From Dehalococcoidia bacterium (lineage in GTDB: Bacteria > Chloroflexota > Dehalococcoidia > SZUA-161), in the NCBI GenBank assembly GCA_014874385.1, contig JACWAE010000092.1, positions 1 through 35,878 of the forward strand: DNA of 35,878 nt, given 5' to 3'. The notes beneath the pieces were generated by a model. The model saw only the letters and a list, made by a program, of their open reading frames with translations, was not told the DNA's origin and searched no databases. The position numbers were made by a program, and so were the translations under genes. Of the stretch, positions 1 through 8,478 are shown one piece after another (the stretch's first letter is position 1; every line of letters begins with the position of its first letter).

Positions 1-1
1 C

Positions 2-289
2 ATTATTGACCACCCCAAAATAATGCGCACTGCTATTCAAAGGTGGGGCGCTTATCCAACTCACGAAGGGGCTGAGCAGACTTTTACCGATCCTGAACTG
101 AGTGAACGTTTGAATAAATATAGCAGTGAAGTCGAAGAGCTATTTACGCCTATCTGGGAGGATGAGTATGGTTGGGCTCAAGGGTGGATGGGAGTAATGG
201 ACCATCCTCCGGAGAAGATTCAGGCTAGAAAGAGAGCGTACGACGCTAGAAAAAAGAAAGAGAAAAAAGAAGGCACACAGCCCAAATGA
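2..289 (+). CDS. Partial hypothetical protein (C-terminal part, runs in from the left edge)
   Basis: The reading frame is open from base 2 and stops at 289, so at least seven codons upstream of the first ATG (position 23) are also in frame and the gene probably begins outside the window. The visible 88 residues from that ATG are hydrophilic, rich in Trp/Tyr/Glu in the middle and end in a strongly basic Lys/Arg/Glu tail. There is no signal peptide or membrane segment. I do not recognise the family. It is followed 34 bases later by a decayed 2-hydroxyacyl-CoA dehydratase activator gene, so it may belong to an acyl-CoA metabolic cluster or be a remnant of one. That link is inference only. Confidence 0.5.
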   Translation: MIDHPKIMRTAIQRWGAYPTHEGAEQTFTDPELSERLNKYSSEVEELFTPIWEDEYGWAQGWMGVMDHPPEKIQARKRAYDARKKKEKKEGTQPK

Positions 290-323
290 CCCTGGCGATA
301 GCTCAAGGTGACGAAGGGTAAAG

Positions 324-629
324 ATGGACGGCTACCTCGGTGTTGATGTCGGCTCGGTGACTACCAAGTGCGCTGGCATTTCCGAGGAAAGCGGGCTTAT
401 CGCCTACAATTGCCTATTTCCCAGGGCAAGCCGGCCTCTGTTGCCCTGCTGGAGTTCAGGGAGGTTCAGAACAACTTCCGCTGATAACAGGCTCCACAGG
501 CAGACATCTCGAGGAATACAGAGGGGGAAGGAGGCAAAGCGCAGGACCTTGCAAGCAACAAGGAACTACAACAGAACCGCTATAGAGCAGGGCAGTGGCC
601 TCGCAGAAGCAAGTAGTCCTCAGCGCTAG
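324..629 (+). pseudogene. Frameshifted, truncated BadF/BadG/BcrA/BcrD-type ATPase (2-hydroxyacyl-CoA dehydratase activator)
   Basis: The first ~31 residues carry the classic ASKHA start of activator proteins (YLGVDVGSVTTK, then an aliphatic strand ending IAYNCL). After that the frame turns to nonsense. The expected next block, QGKPASVALLEFREVQ, is readable in another frame from about position 412, and a third frame near 480-510 reads LITGSTGRHLEEY, resembling the TGSGR-type motif of the family. Intact activators are about 260 residues or longer and carry the Cys ligands of a bridging 4Fe-4S cluster, which are absent here. Family members drive ATP-dependent electron transfer to 2-hydroxyacyl-CoA dehydratases or benzoyl-CoA reductases. 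At least two frameshifts plus loss of the C-terminal half make this a dead gene. Sequencing error could explain a frameshift but not the missing half. Confidence 0.75.
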
Positions 630-746
630 ATGGCCTTTTGTTGGATCACACTTCGTTACACAAATTTCCTGAGCTTTTCCTCCATCTTGCTCCTCTTTGA
701 GATTGACATGTAGGGTATTATTAGTTACACAGTCGGAGGAATTAAG

Positions 747-1658
747 ATGTACAAGAAGATGCTTGTTCCCCTAGATGGCTCGGAACTGGCTGAAGTCGTC
801 TTTGTTTACGCGAGAGAACTTGCCAGTAGGTTGGGTCTGGACGTTATTCTGTTCCATGTCTACAGCCCAGAGGAAGTAGAGTTACTCCCCATGAGACGAG
901 CATATATAGACAGGAAGGTTGAGACAATGAAGCGTCAATTGGAGACGCAGACAAAGACGGGGGCTAAACCTGTAAGCGAAAAAATAAAAGTCCATGGCGA
1001 GCTGGCTGAGGGCTATCCTGCGGAGGAAATCATTCGCTGCGCTGATGATAAGGGTATTGATTTGATCCTCATGGCAACTCATGGTCGCTCAGGGGTCAAG
1101 CGTTGGGCGATGGGAAGCGTGGCTGATAAGGTTCTCCGTGCCTCCAAGGTGCCAATCTGGCTTGTAAGGGCTGGGATCCCTCCGGAGACTGTTTTCGACA
1201 AATGGCCAATGCGGAAAATACTTGTCTTATTGGATGGCTCGGAGTTGGCGGAATCTGTACTCCCTCAGGTAGAAGCAATAGCTAAACAACGAGGTACCGA
1301 ACTGATAGATGTCGTCCTGCTCGAAGTCTTGGAACCCATACCGCCTGCAGTGTACTACTTCTATTATACTGTCCCAATTAACTGGGGCGATACTATTGCT
1401 AGGTCCAAGCAGGAGGTTGAGGAGTATCTTGCCAAGACTGAGAAGCGGCTCAAGGATGCTGGGTTAAAGGTTCAGTCAGAGTTGCTGATGGGTAAGCCTG
1501 CTGAAACGATTGTTGATTACGTGAATAGAAATCCCGTCAATCTAGTTGTAATGTCCACACACGGGCGCTCCGGGCTGAGTAGGTGGGTCTTTGGCAGTGT
1601 AGCCGAGAGAGTCCTGCTGGGAGTGTCAAGCCCCATTTTCCTGGTGAGGCCACACTAG
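747..1658 (+). CDS. Universal stress protein with two tandem Usp domains
   Basis: This 303-residue protein is an internal duplication of the ~145-residue UspA fold. Each half starts with a hydrophobic strand followed by LDGSELAE (residues ~8 and ~160). Each half ends with the ATP-binding signature G-x2-G-x9-G-S: THGRSGVKRWAMGS in domain 1 and THGRSGLSRWVFGS in domain 2, followed by PI(W/F)LVR. The intact signatures suggest ATP-binding rather than non-binding Usp domains. It is a soluble cytoplasmic protein with a stress or energy-sensing role in the family. The ATG is preceded by GGAGG about six bases upstream. The gene stands alone between a pseudogene and a gene-poor region. TTGAGA-16-TATTAG just upstream is only a weak promoter candidate. 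Confidence 0.92.
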   Translation: MYKKMLVPLDGSELAEVVFVYARELASRLGLDVILFHVYSPEEVELLPMRRAYIDRKVETMKRQLETQTKTGAKPVSEKIKVHGELAEGYPAEEIIRCADDKGIDLILMATHGRSGVKRWAMGSVADKVLRASKVPIWLVRAGIPPETVFDKWPMRKILVLLDGSELAESVLPQVEAIAKQRGTELIDVVLLEVLEPIPPAVYYFYYTVPINWGDTIARSKQEVEEYLAKTEKRLKDAGLKVQSELLMGKPAETIVDYVNRNPVNLVVMSTHGRSGLSRWVFGSVAERVLLGVSSPIFLVRPH

Positions 1659-2057
1659 CGTCCAATGCTACGATATCTGTGACAGTAGATACTGTTGCGT
1701 TTCAAGTGGTAGGCGTGAATCTTCTGTGGACCTAGTCCGTTCAACATGAGGTGGCCGTGCAAGCCTAGAAAGGCAGCCGGCTTCAATTGTCCGATGTAAA
1801 AATCCGCCACCTGAGGGCCGGCAGGCAACCAAAACAGCGGGTAGCTATGCCCCCCAGACGATTGTGCACCTCACCGGAATCAGTCAGGCTTATTTTACCC
1901 ACCACAAAACCACTGTGCTACCTACCACCATCAGGGATAATATACATGACGATCGTTGAATTTCGCCGTGCAGTCCCGTTGTTTTTCATCAATAGTCTCG
2001 TTATATCAGTACCCCGTATCGACCTCAAACAATGGGCGGATTGTTACTCCGGCCATT
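1659..2057. other. Gene-poor spacer
   Basis: I see no convincing intact gene between the universal stress gene and the small minus-strand reading frame. The only structured signal is a helix-turn-helix-like fragment on the + strand at about 1837-1959. No transfer RNA, terminator or palindromic repeat was recognised. Confidence 0.5.
1837..1959 (+). pseudogene. Possible remnant of a MerR-type helix-turn-helix
   Basis: Frame 1 reads SYAPQTIVHLTGISQAYFTH followed by HKTTVLPTTIRDN and a stop at 1957. The spacing resembles the MerR-family start (Y-T-x-x-x-V-x-x-L-T-G-I-S-x-x-x-L-x-x-W, then a turn and a 'GLLxPxIR' wing). No start codon or Shine-Dalgarno precedes it in frame and no effector domain follows, so at most it is a decayed DNA-binding segment. 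The match is by eye and may be coincidence. Confidence 0.3.
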
Positions 2058-2354
2058 TCATTGGATAGCCTGCTGCTCCCCAAGGACATATTTCCGGAGT
2101 AGGTCAACGCTTACAATATCGAAAAAGCTCCAATCAACTGTTTCAAGCGGAACGGACGCATAAGTCACTTCATTGTGAAATTCTTTTCTCACAGAGCCGC
2201 TAGCTTTGCTCAAAAATTCATTGAGCGGCCTATTATGCGCACCAGCTCTGACGCGTGGCCAGAAGGTGGGATTGCTTATCCGCTCCTCGAATGATTTGCC
2301 TTCCACTATACCCTGCATGAAGAGGGTCAATTCTGAACCAACACTATTTGACAT
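2058..2354 (-). CDS. Small hypothetical protein
   Basis: A 98-residue minus-strand frame lies in the spacer before the Fe-S/FAD cluster. The composition is protein-like, with a balanced charge, several Phe/Trp and an amphipathic C-terminal stretch, and no membrane segment. I recognise no family. There is no good Shine-Dalgarno upstream of the ATG at 2354. It has no same-strand neighbour and is divergent from the downstream cluster. It could be a real orphan or chance. Confidence 0.3.
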   Translation of the reverse strand: MSNSVGSELTLFMQGIVEGKSFEERISNPTFWPRVRAGAHNRPLNEFLSKASGSVRKEFHNEVTYASVPLETVDWSFFDIVSVDLLRKYVLGEQQAIQ

Positions 2355-2407
2355 TGCGCAAATCGCATGATAAGCTCGAAATCAAGTAGGAGCAAGCGTA
2401 ACTATCA

Positions 2408-2422
2408 GATACAGTCTGTATC
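2408..2422. promoter_or_regulatory. Perfect 7-bp inverted repeat, candidate operator
   Basis: GATACAG-T-CTGTATC is a perfect dyad 72 bases before the Fe-S protein start. A second perfect dyad, TTCTGC-A-GCAGAA, follows at 2433-2445. The first has the size of a dimeric repressor site. No matching regulator gene is recognisable nearby, so an operator role is inference. Confidence 0.4.
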
Positions 2423-2493
2423 AGGAGGTTCATTCTGCAGCAGAAGTCGACCTCCGACCTGTTTTCAAGATATACAGAATAAAGAGTGGTGAG

Positions 2494-3786
2494 ATGGCTT
2501 TATCTCGACTAAAAGAGCTCGAAGCAGAGATGCAGAAGTGCTTCAGATGCTCTTTATGCAAAATGGTGCCACTACCAACGGTGCTGAATCCTAAGTATTC
2601 AGATGGCTGTCCATCCAGCCGCCAATTCCATTTCCACGGATACTCTGGGTCTGGCAAGAATATCATGGCTCTCTCCTTAGTTAACGGTCGCATCAAAGTC
2701 GATCAAACACTGGCAGATATCACCTTCGCCTGCACCGCATGCGGGCTCTGTGACGTTTCCTGCAAGTTCATTATGGAGGCAGAGCGCCACTCTGTGAACA
2801 TGGCGCTTAGAGAGCACATTGTGGACGAAGGATTTGCCCCGCCTGCCCATCAGTCGATGATCAAGAATCTGGAAGAGTACGGACATCCAGAAGGGAAAAT
2901 AGAGAATCCAGCTTCAAGTTGGGCCAAAGACCTGGGACTGAAGATACTGCCAGACGAGAGTGCTCCGGTCCTCTTATTTACAGGCTGTCTGCAGTGCAGT
3001 GATCCTGGAGCCGCTGATGTCGCCCGCAAGTTTGCACGCCTTCTGAAGCACGCAGGTGTGGATTTCGGTATTATGCGGGATGAAACGAGCTGCGGACTGC
3101 CAGCTTACTGGACGGGACACAGAGATACTTTCACAAAAACGGCAAACCGTCTCGTAAATCTACTTGACGATATGAAAATCCAAACGGTTGTTACCGTGTC
3201 AGGTTCATGCCTGGGAGCTCTACGTTCAAAGTATCCCGAGTATGCCAGGGCTCCCAAGGCCCGGGTACTGCACGCAACTGAGTTGCTGGCCCAATTGATA
3301 AAAGACCGCCGTTTGCGCCTGCCTAAGCCGGTGAAGCGTAAGGTGACATATCACGATCCTTGCTATCTTGGCCGCCAGAGTGAAGCACCTCTCACATGGA
3401 AAGGCGAGTACAAGGTAACCCACGGGTGCATGACTTACACCGACCCCCCTAAGGAGATCAACCGAGGTGTGAATGGAGTATACGATGCGCCGCGGCAGAT
3501 ACTCCGTGCCATAAAAGGGCTCGATTTTATCGAAATGTATCGGATCCGTGAATACTCATATTGCTGCGGTGGAGGTGGCGGAGTCCCCCTGGCATATCCA
3601 GATTTAGCACGCTCAGCAGCCCTCGATCGGCTGGGAGAAGCGATAGACGTAGGGGCTGAATGTCTTGTCACCGCATGCCATCACTGCAGAGCGAATCTGT
3701 CTAAACCCCAGCAGTCTTTGGAAAAACCGCTGCTTCCGGTTATCGATATCATTGACCTGGTATTCGAGGCTGCGGATATCGATTGA
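2494..3786 (+). CDS. Fe-S oxidoreductase with two 4Fe-4S sites and two CCG domains (GlpC/LutA/HdrD-like)
   Basis: The 430 residues carry N-terminal ferredoxin-like clusters: Cys16, 19, 22 and 39 (spacing widened before the last Cys), then Cys80, 83, 86 and 90 in CTACGLCDVSC. Two cysteine-rich CCG domains follow. The first is degenerate (FTGCLQC ... SCGLPAYW); the second is canonical (DPCYLGR ... CCGGGGG ... CHHC). This layout is that of the electron-transfer subunit of membrane-associated dehydrogenases such as glycolate oxidase GlcF, glycerol-3-phosphate GlpC and heterodisulfide reductase HdrD. It begins a same-strand run with two FAD-linked oxidases, so it probably accepts electrons from them and passes them to quinone or another carrier. 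The start has a GGTGAG-type ribosome site. No membrane helix is seen. The substrate is unknown. Confidence 0.85.
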   Translation: MALSRLKELEAEMQKCFRCSLCKMVPLPTVLNPKYSDGCPSSRQFHFHGYSGSGKNIMALSLVNGRIKVDQTLADITFACTACGLCDVSCKFIMEAERHSVNMALREHIVDEGFAPPAHQSMIKNLEEYGHPEGKIENPASSWAKDLGLKILPDESAPVLLFTGCLQCSDPGAADVARKFARLLKHAGVDFGIMRDETSCGLPAYWTGHRDTFTKTANRLVNLLDDMKIQTVVTVSGSCLGALRSKYPEYARAPKARVLHATELLAQLIKDRRLRLPKPVKRKVTYHDPCYLGRQSEAPLTWKGEYKVTHGCMTYTDPPKEINRGVNGVYDAPRQILRAIKGLDFIEMYRIREYSYCCGGGGGVPLAYPDLARSAALDRLGEAIDVGAECLVTACHHCRANLSKPQQSLEKPLLPVIDIIDLVFEAADID

Positions 3787-3799
3787 GGTGAGTTGAAGA

Positions 3800-5278
3800 T
3801 TGATACCCGGTTCTGAACTTGGCGAACGCCTGCGGTCTGTTTTGCGCGAGGGTAGCTTCAGTGACGATCCCAAAGATATCGCCACTTTTCAACTATCCAA
3901 TCCTGTCATAGACTCAGCCATAAAGCCCTCTCATATAGTGCGCCCTTCAAAAGTGGACGAGCTACAAGAACTATTACGGCTAGCTAATAAATCTGGTCTG
4001 AATCTGACGGTGGCCTCCTCTACAGGCAACCATAGCAAGGGCGGGTTCGCAGCAACGAAGGAAAATATCCTAATAGACCTGTCTCCATGGAAGCAGATTC
4101 CCTGGATCAACAGGAGAAACAGGGTCTGCCTAATTGAACCCGGCGTTACCTACGGAGAGCTACTGCAGGCCCTTCAGCCACATGGAATGACCATCTCCAT
4201 GCCATTGTCACCCCGAAGTGGCAAGAGCGTCATCGCATCGGTAATGGATCGGGAACCGACTTCATGGCCCAATAGACAGTGGGACATCGGTGACCCGGTA
4301 GCAAGCACGGAGTTCATTTTCGGAAACGGAGAGATATTCCGCACTGGCGCTGCAGGCGGGCCTGGAACACTCGAGCAGCAGCGTGCTGTGGGAGGCGCGC
4401 AGAAATCTTCCGCTGGACCGTCTCAAACAGATTTTCACCGTGTTATCCAGGGTTCTCAGGGTACTATGGGCGTCGTTACGTGGATTACAATGCGCGCAGA
4501 GCTGAGACCGACCATCGAACAACCTTTCCTTCTCGGTGCCGATTCACTTTTAGAATTGATTCCATTTATCTACGAGGTTCAACGGCAGTGGTTGGGGGAG
4601 CATTCCTTTGTTCTCAATCACACCGCGGCGGCTATGCTCATGAGTGCGCAGGGCGGCGGTGACTTCGAAGCTATACGTAGCTCGCTGCCTCGATATATCT
4701 GTCTGCAGAGCATAGCGGGATTCGAAAGAATGCCCAGGAAACGGGTCGAATATCAGCGCAAGGACATCGAATCTATCGCCAACAAGAACAAGCTGAGCAT
4801 GACCACGTCTCAGGGTAGGATTGCAGCAAAGGCCCTGCTGGATATAGCAACACGTCCATGTGGCGAAATTGACTGGCGCCATCGTTTGAGGGGGCACTGC
4901 CTTTCCCTGTTCTTCCTGACGACCCTTGATAGGGTGTCCGGGCTTGTAGATACCTTCATCAATCTGGCTGGAAAACGTGCCGTAGAAAAAGAGCGTATCG
5001 GATTATATATCCAGCCTGTAGTGCAAAACCACGCCTGCCATGTGGAGCTCATGTGCCCATTCAAGCCCGGAGTACCAAGCGACATCGAGGTCATGCGTAA
5101 ACTCGAAAAGGAATCAGTTGTGAGATTGGCAGAGAGTGGGGCCTTTTTCAGCAGACCGTATGGCTCGGCCGGCGAGGTAGTATTCAAACAAAGCCCTTTG
5201 AACCATGAGGTGTTGAGAAAAGTGAAGGGGATATTTGATCCCAACAGGGTATTGAACAATGGCAAATGGGGGCTTTGA
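3800..5278 (+). CDS. FAD-linked oxidase (FAD_binding_4 / GlcD-like), first of two
   Basis: This 492-residue protein has a PCMH-type FAD-binding domain over roughly residues 40-230. Visible blocks are HIVRPSKVDELQELLRLAN, a modified pyrophosphate loop around TVASSTGNHSKGG, and GSQGTMGVVTWITMRAEL. Its C-terminus, FDPNRVLNNGKWGL, is the typical end of GlcD/VAO-family proteins. Members oxidise 2-hydroxyacids, alcohols or ether lipids with FAD. The start is TTG at 3800, 13 bases after the Fe-S protein stop, with GAGG upstream; no better-placed ATG exists near the N-terminus. It differs clearly from the next gene, suggesting two non-equivalent flavin subunits, as in GlcD/GlcE. The role of either subunit in catalysis is not decided by sequence. 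Confidence 0.82.
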   Translation: MIPGSELGERLRSVLREGSFSDDPKDIATFQLSNPVIDSAIKPSHIVRPSKVDELQELLRLANKSGLNLTVASSTGNHSKGGFAATKENILIDLSPWKQIPWINRRNRVCLIEPGVTYGELLQALQPHGMTISMPLSPRSGKSVIASVMDREPTSWPNRQWDIGDPVASTEFIFGNGEIFRTGAAGGPGTLEQQRAVGGAQKSSAGPSQTDFHRVIQGSQGTMGVVTWITMRAELRPTIEQPFLLGADSLLELIPFIYEVQRQWLGEHSFVLNHTAAAMLMSAQGGGDFEAIRSSLPRYICLQSIAGFERMPRKRVEYQRKDIESIANKNKLSMTTSQGRIAAKALLDIATRPCGEIDWRHRLRGHCLSLFFLTTLDRVSGLVDTFINLAGKRAVEKERIGLYIQPVVQNHACHVELMCPFKPGVPSDIEVMRKLEKESVVRLAESGAFFSRPYGSAGEVVFKQSPLNHEVLRKVKGIFDPNRVLNNGKWGL

Positions 5279-5323
5279 TATGATTTACTCACGGAAAACG
5301 GGAGTGACAGAGAAGGTGCAGGT

Positions 5324-7030
5324 ATGATCACCGAAAAAGAGACTAAAGCACTTCAGGATATAGTCGGCCATGAGTGGGTATCCACTGCTCCCTGCATGAT
5401 GGATACCTATTCCCTTTACATGAATCCAGAGACCGTGGTAACAGATGGCTCGACATGGCTCCCCCGTCCCGTCGCTGTTGTGCTGCCCGAGACCACACAG
5501 CAGATTCAGGAGATCATGCGTTTCTGCAATACGACTCACCTCATGGTTAAACCGCTATCGACAGGATTTCACGCTGTATGTGCCGCCTCAAGGGATCGCG
5601 TGATAATCCTCGATCTCAAGCGTATGAACAAGATCATTGATATTGATGCCAAAAACCAGGTCGCTATCATCGAGCCCTATGTACGCGCCATTGACCTGCA
5701 GACAGAGATTTTCAAGCATGGACTAACTGTTCACACCGTGTCCTCAGGTTCCAATCATTCTATTCTGGCGTCCACCACAGCCGCATGGGGCTACGGTGCA
5801 AGTGGACCATCGACTAGCTACAGCGGTCGTAATCTGCTGGGTGTAGAATGGGTATTGCCCACCGGCGAAGTGCTGACCCTTGGCAGCGGCGGGGTTGGCG
5901 CAGGCTGGTTTACCGCTGATGGCCCCGGGCCTTCGCTGCGAGGCATTATGCGTGGTTTTCAAGGGACCTTCGGAGGACTCGGAGTTTTCACAAAATGTGC
6001 TGTGAAACTGTACAAGTGGAATGGACCGGCCCAATGGGAAGTCCACGGAAAATCCCCGGTCTACGTTCTCGATAAACTGCCGGAAAGAATGGCGATGAAT
6101 GTGCACGCGTTCCCATCAGGCAAGGCTATGAGGGACGCCGGCTACAAGCTCGGTGAGGCTGAGATTGAGTTCGCCTGTTTCCGCACTCCCATGTTCTTCA
6201 CTGCTCTCGGTATGACCGAGAATAATGAAGAACTCAAGGTTGCGTTGGAAAGTGGTGTCTTTCATAAAATAATGCACCATGTAATGGTCAACTCGGTTAT
6301 CGGTTACTCGGATGGTGAATTCAAGTGGAAAATGGCAGCGATGAAACAGATAATGAAGGAAACAGGCGGCGTAAGAATACCTATGTACATTAAAATAACG
6401 CCGAGAATGTTGCGTATCGCCGGCCCTCTATTGAAACATGTGAAAGACCCACTCGCAATTGTGCGCCGTTTCCCAGTCTTACAGGATATGATCCACAGCA
6501 TCCCCCTGGGAAAACAGCAAAAGCTGGTGCAGGATTCCAGATTATTCTGGCTGCTGGTGCGGAATGCCGTCAACACACAGGCAACCTTCCGCCCCTCTCA
6601 GGGGATGTCCACAATGTTGGGTTCGTTTGACACCTGGGATATGGGGGTCACTCAAGCAGAATGGATTGCTCAAGCGAAACAGAAGTACATAGAAAAGGGA
6701 ATCTTCCTCGACGACGGCCGTGATTTGGGCTGTGGTGGCACATTTGAAAATGCTCATCTCGGGTATCTGGAAGGTATCTACTTGTATGCCTCTGGAGACC
6801 CCCAAGCGGTAAGAGCTTCCGCAGAAATAATAGAAGCTGGCTGCAATGCGGCGATCGAGCAAGCGATGGGAATCCCGATTGCTGCGTTCGGTTGTGAGAT
6901 GAATAAGCGCTTTGGCCCGGCCTGCCGTAACTATCCAAAATATATGAGCAAGATAAAGAAGGCATTAGATCCGAATACCGCCTCAGACCCCTTCTTCTAC
7001 GCTGAACCAGAGGACGATCAAAAGTCATGA
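5324..7030 (+). CDS. FAD-linked oxidase (FAD_binding_4 / VAO family), second of two
   Basis: At 568 residues this is larger than the preceding paralogue. The FAD domain spans about residues 40-240: RPVAVVLPETTQQIQEIMRFCN, KPLSTGFHAVCAA in place of the usual PP-loop glycines, GRNLLGVEWVLPTGEVLTLGS and FQGTFGGLGVFTKCAVKLY. The C-terminus carries KKALDPNTASDPFFY, equivalent to the 'DPxxxxNPG' end of the family. It lies 45 bases after the first flavoprotein and 39 bases before the AttH-like gene, all same strand, so probably one operon. An AGAAGG ribosome site precedes the ATG. Residues that would define the substrate are not recognisable. Confidence 0.82.
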   Translation: MITEKETKALQDIVGHEWVSTAPCMMDTYSLYMNPETVVTDGSTWLPRPVAVVLPETTQQIQEIMRFCNTTHLMVKPLSTGFHAVCAASRDRVIILDLKRMNKIIDIDAKNQVAIIEPYVRAIDLQTEIFKHGLTVHTVSSGSNHSILASTTAAWGYGASGPSTSYSGRNLLGVEWVLPTGEVLTLGSGGVGAGWFTADGPGPSLRGIMRGFQGTFGGLGVFTKCAVKLYKWNGPAQWEVHGKSPVYVLDKLPERMAMNVHAFPSGKAMRDAGYKLGEAEIEFACFRTPMFFTALGMTENNEELKVALESGVFHKIMHHVMVNSVIGYSDGEFKWKMAAMKQIMKETGGVRIPMYIKITPRMLRIAGPLLKHVKDPLAIVRRFPVLQDMIHSIPLGKQQKLVQDSRLFWLLVRNAVNTQATFRPSQGMSTMLGSFDTWDMGVTQAEWIAQAKQKYIEKGIFLDDGRDLGCGGTFENAHLGYLEGIYLYASGDPQAVRASAEIIEAGCNAAIEQAMGIPIAAFGCEMNKRFGPACRNYPKYMSKIKKALDPNTASDPFFYAEPEDDQKS

Positions 7031-7069
7031 TAGATTTCAGGGCATCTGATGAAAAGGAGAGGGTAATCC

Positions 7070-8146
7070 ATGATTGACAAGGGAAAGCCTCCGGTCAGAG
7101 AAGGGTGGACAGGGCCTGGCAGACGCGATATCACAATAACGCCGCTTAAACCTGAAGAAGACGGCCTTCATATCGACATGCGCAAGAAAGGCATGTACGA
7201 GTGGTGGTACTTCGACGCACATATGGAAACCGGTCACACGATCGTGGTATTTTTCCACGCAGCAAACCCCAACCCCGGAGCAGCAGGCAAAACCGGTGTG
7301 GAAATCACCCTGCTCAGACCGGATGGTAGCAAGACCCAGAAATTCGTGCCATACAGCAAATCAATTTTCGCCGCTTCTCGTGACCGGGCTGATGTCAAAA
7401 TTGGCGAGAACTATCTGAGGGTCCAACAATTGCCCGGAGAGCTACCTGTCTATGAGGTCTATGTGAAGGAAAAAGACCTTGGCTGCCATCTCACATATAG
7501 AGCTGAGGTAAATGGTTGGAAACCCGGGACAGGCGTTTCTCACTTTGGGGATATGGGCTACTTTGCATGGGTAGTTCCCTTTGCGAGGGCTTCCGTAGAG
7601 GGAACAGTCACAGACGGGAATCATACGATACAGGCCAAGGGCGTTGGCTACCATGATCACAACTGGCTGGATTTCCAGTTCCAGAGAATAATCGACTACT
7701 GGATGTGGGGACGAATCTATTCACCACGCTATACCGTATCCTACGCTTTCATCCAGTGCAATCGTAAGATGGGCAACCATGCGGTCAAGGTCCTGATGAT
7801 GGCTGATGGAAGAGAAGTAGTACTCAGCACAGGAGAGTTCGACTTCATCAAGGAGGATTTTGAGTACAATTCGAGAGCTAAACATAGCTATCCCAAGAAG
7901 CTTGTCATCAGGGTTCCGGATGAACTTGAGATAAACCTCAGTGTCAAAGATATCTTGGAAAGCCAAGATATGCTTGAGAACTTCAGTTTGCCTCTCAGGC
8001 TCATCGCAAAGTATTTATTGCGACTGAGGCCGGGCTATTTCAGGCTCGCATCCAATTTCGAGATAAGTGTGACTCGCGGTGGAGGAACCAACAAGGAAAC
8101 GGCGACGGCACTTCACGAGATCGTCCTGTTTCGTTCTGCAGAATAG
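7070..8146 (+). CDS. AttH/CrtC-like lipocalin-domain protein (hydroxyneurosporene-synthase-like)
   Basis: These 358 residues match the AttH/CrtC two-lipocalin fold. An early EWWYFDAHMETGH block (~residue 42) and a central GYHDHNWLDF-x9-WMWGRIYS block (~residue 190) are hallmarks of the family, which includes carotenoid 1,2-hydratase CrtC and secreted AttH-type proteins. No signal peptide is visible, so it is likely cytoplasmic or peripheral. There are no other carotenoid genes in the window, so a carotenoid role is not supported. As last gene of the Fe-S/FAD/FAD run it may bind or hydrate the hydrophobic substrate of the oxidases, which is inference. The ATG at 7070 has GGAGAGGG upstream. Confidence 0.78.
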   Translation: MIDKGKPPVREGWTGPGRRDITITPLKPEEDGLHIDMRKKGMYEWWYFDAHMETGHTIVVFFHAANPNPGAAGKTGVEITLLRPDGSKTQKFVPYSKSIFAASRDRADVKIGENYLRVQQLPGELPVYEVYVKEKDLGCHLTYRAEVNGWKPGTGVSHFGDMGYFAWVVPFARASVEGTVTDGNHTIQAKGVGYHDHNWLDFQFQRIIDYWMWGRIYSPRYTVSYAFIQCNRKMGNHAVKVLMMADGREVVLSTGEFDFIKEDFEYNSRAKHSYPKKLVIRVPDELEINLSVKDILESQDMLENFSLPLRLIAKYLLRLRPGYFRLASNFEISVTRGGGTNKETATALHEIVLFRSAE

Positions 8147-8371
8147 ATACTTCTTGCCTTATGGCGGCGGATTCAGTAAGGGTAAAGAGTTCGGCATCAG
8201 GGAAAATGAGGCACATAGTAGGCATAGGCATAGGATAAGGGACACTTCAGAGCTTACTCCCGCAATTTGACATCAAGAAGGTAACTGGAGATTCCACATA
8301 TTATCCCCGTTTGGAGCAGTGTAGCAACGGAGTTAATCTAAGCAAAAGGAGAGGCGTGGACAAAAATAAAA

Positions 8372-8446
8372 TCGGGGAGGTGAGATTTGAACTCACGACC
8401 TCCACGTCCCGAACGTGGCGCGCTATCCAAGCTGCGCTACTCCCCG
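8372..8446 (-). tRNA. tRNA-Pro (anticodon CGG)
   Basis: Reading the minus strand, a complete cloverleaf is present. The acceptor is CGGGGAG paired with CTCCCCG and the D-arm is GCGC/GCGC. The anticodon stem is CCACG/CGTGG around loop TTCGGGA (anticodon CGG), and the T-arm is GTGAG-TTCAAAT-CTCAC. The discriminator base is A and no CCA is encoded. All stems are fully paired, so it is expected to be functional. Confidence 0.95.
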
Positions 8447-8478
8447 GCTCATTGACATAAAATATTATTGCCGTAATG

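Noticed and set aside
1787-2068. 93-residue + strand reading frame in the spacer
   Set aside because: Weak TTG start, no ribosome site, composition not protein-like; a different frame carries the HTH-like fragment.
2430-2490. Possible leader peptide after AGGAGG before the Fe-S gene
   Set aside because: Only an ATT or CTG would serve as start, and there is no regulatory amino-acid run.
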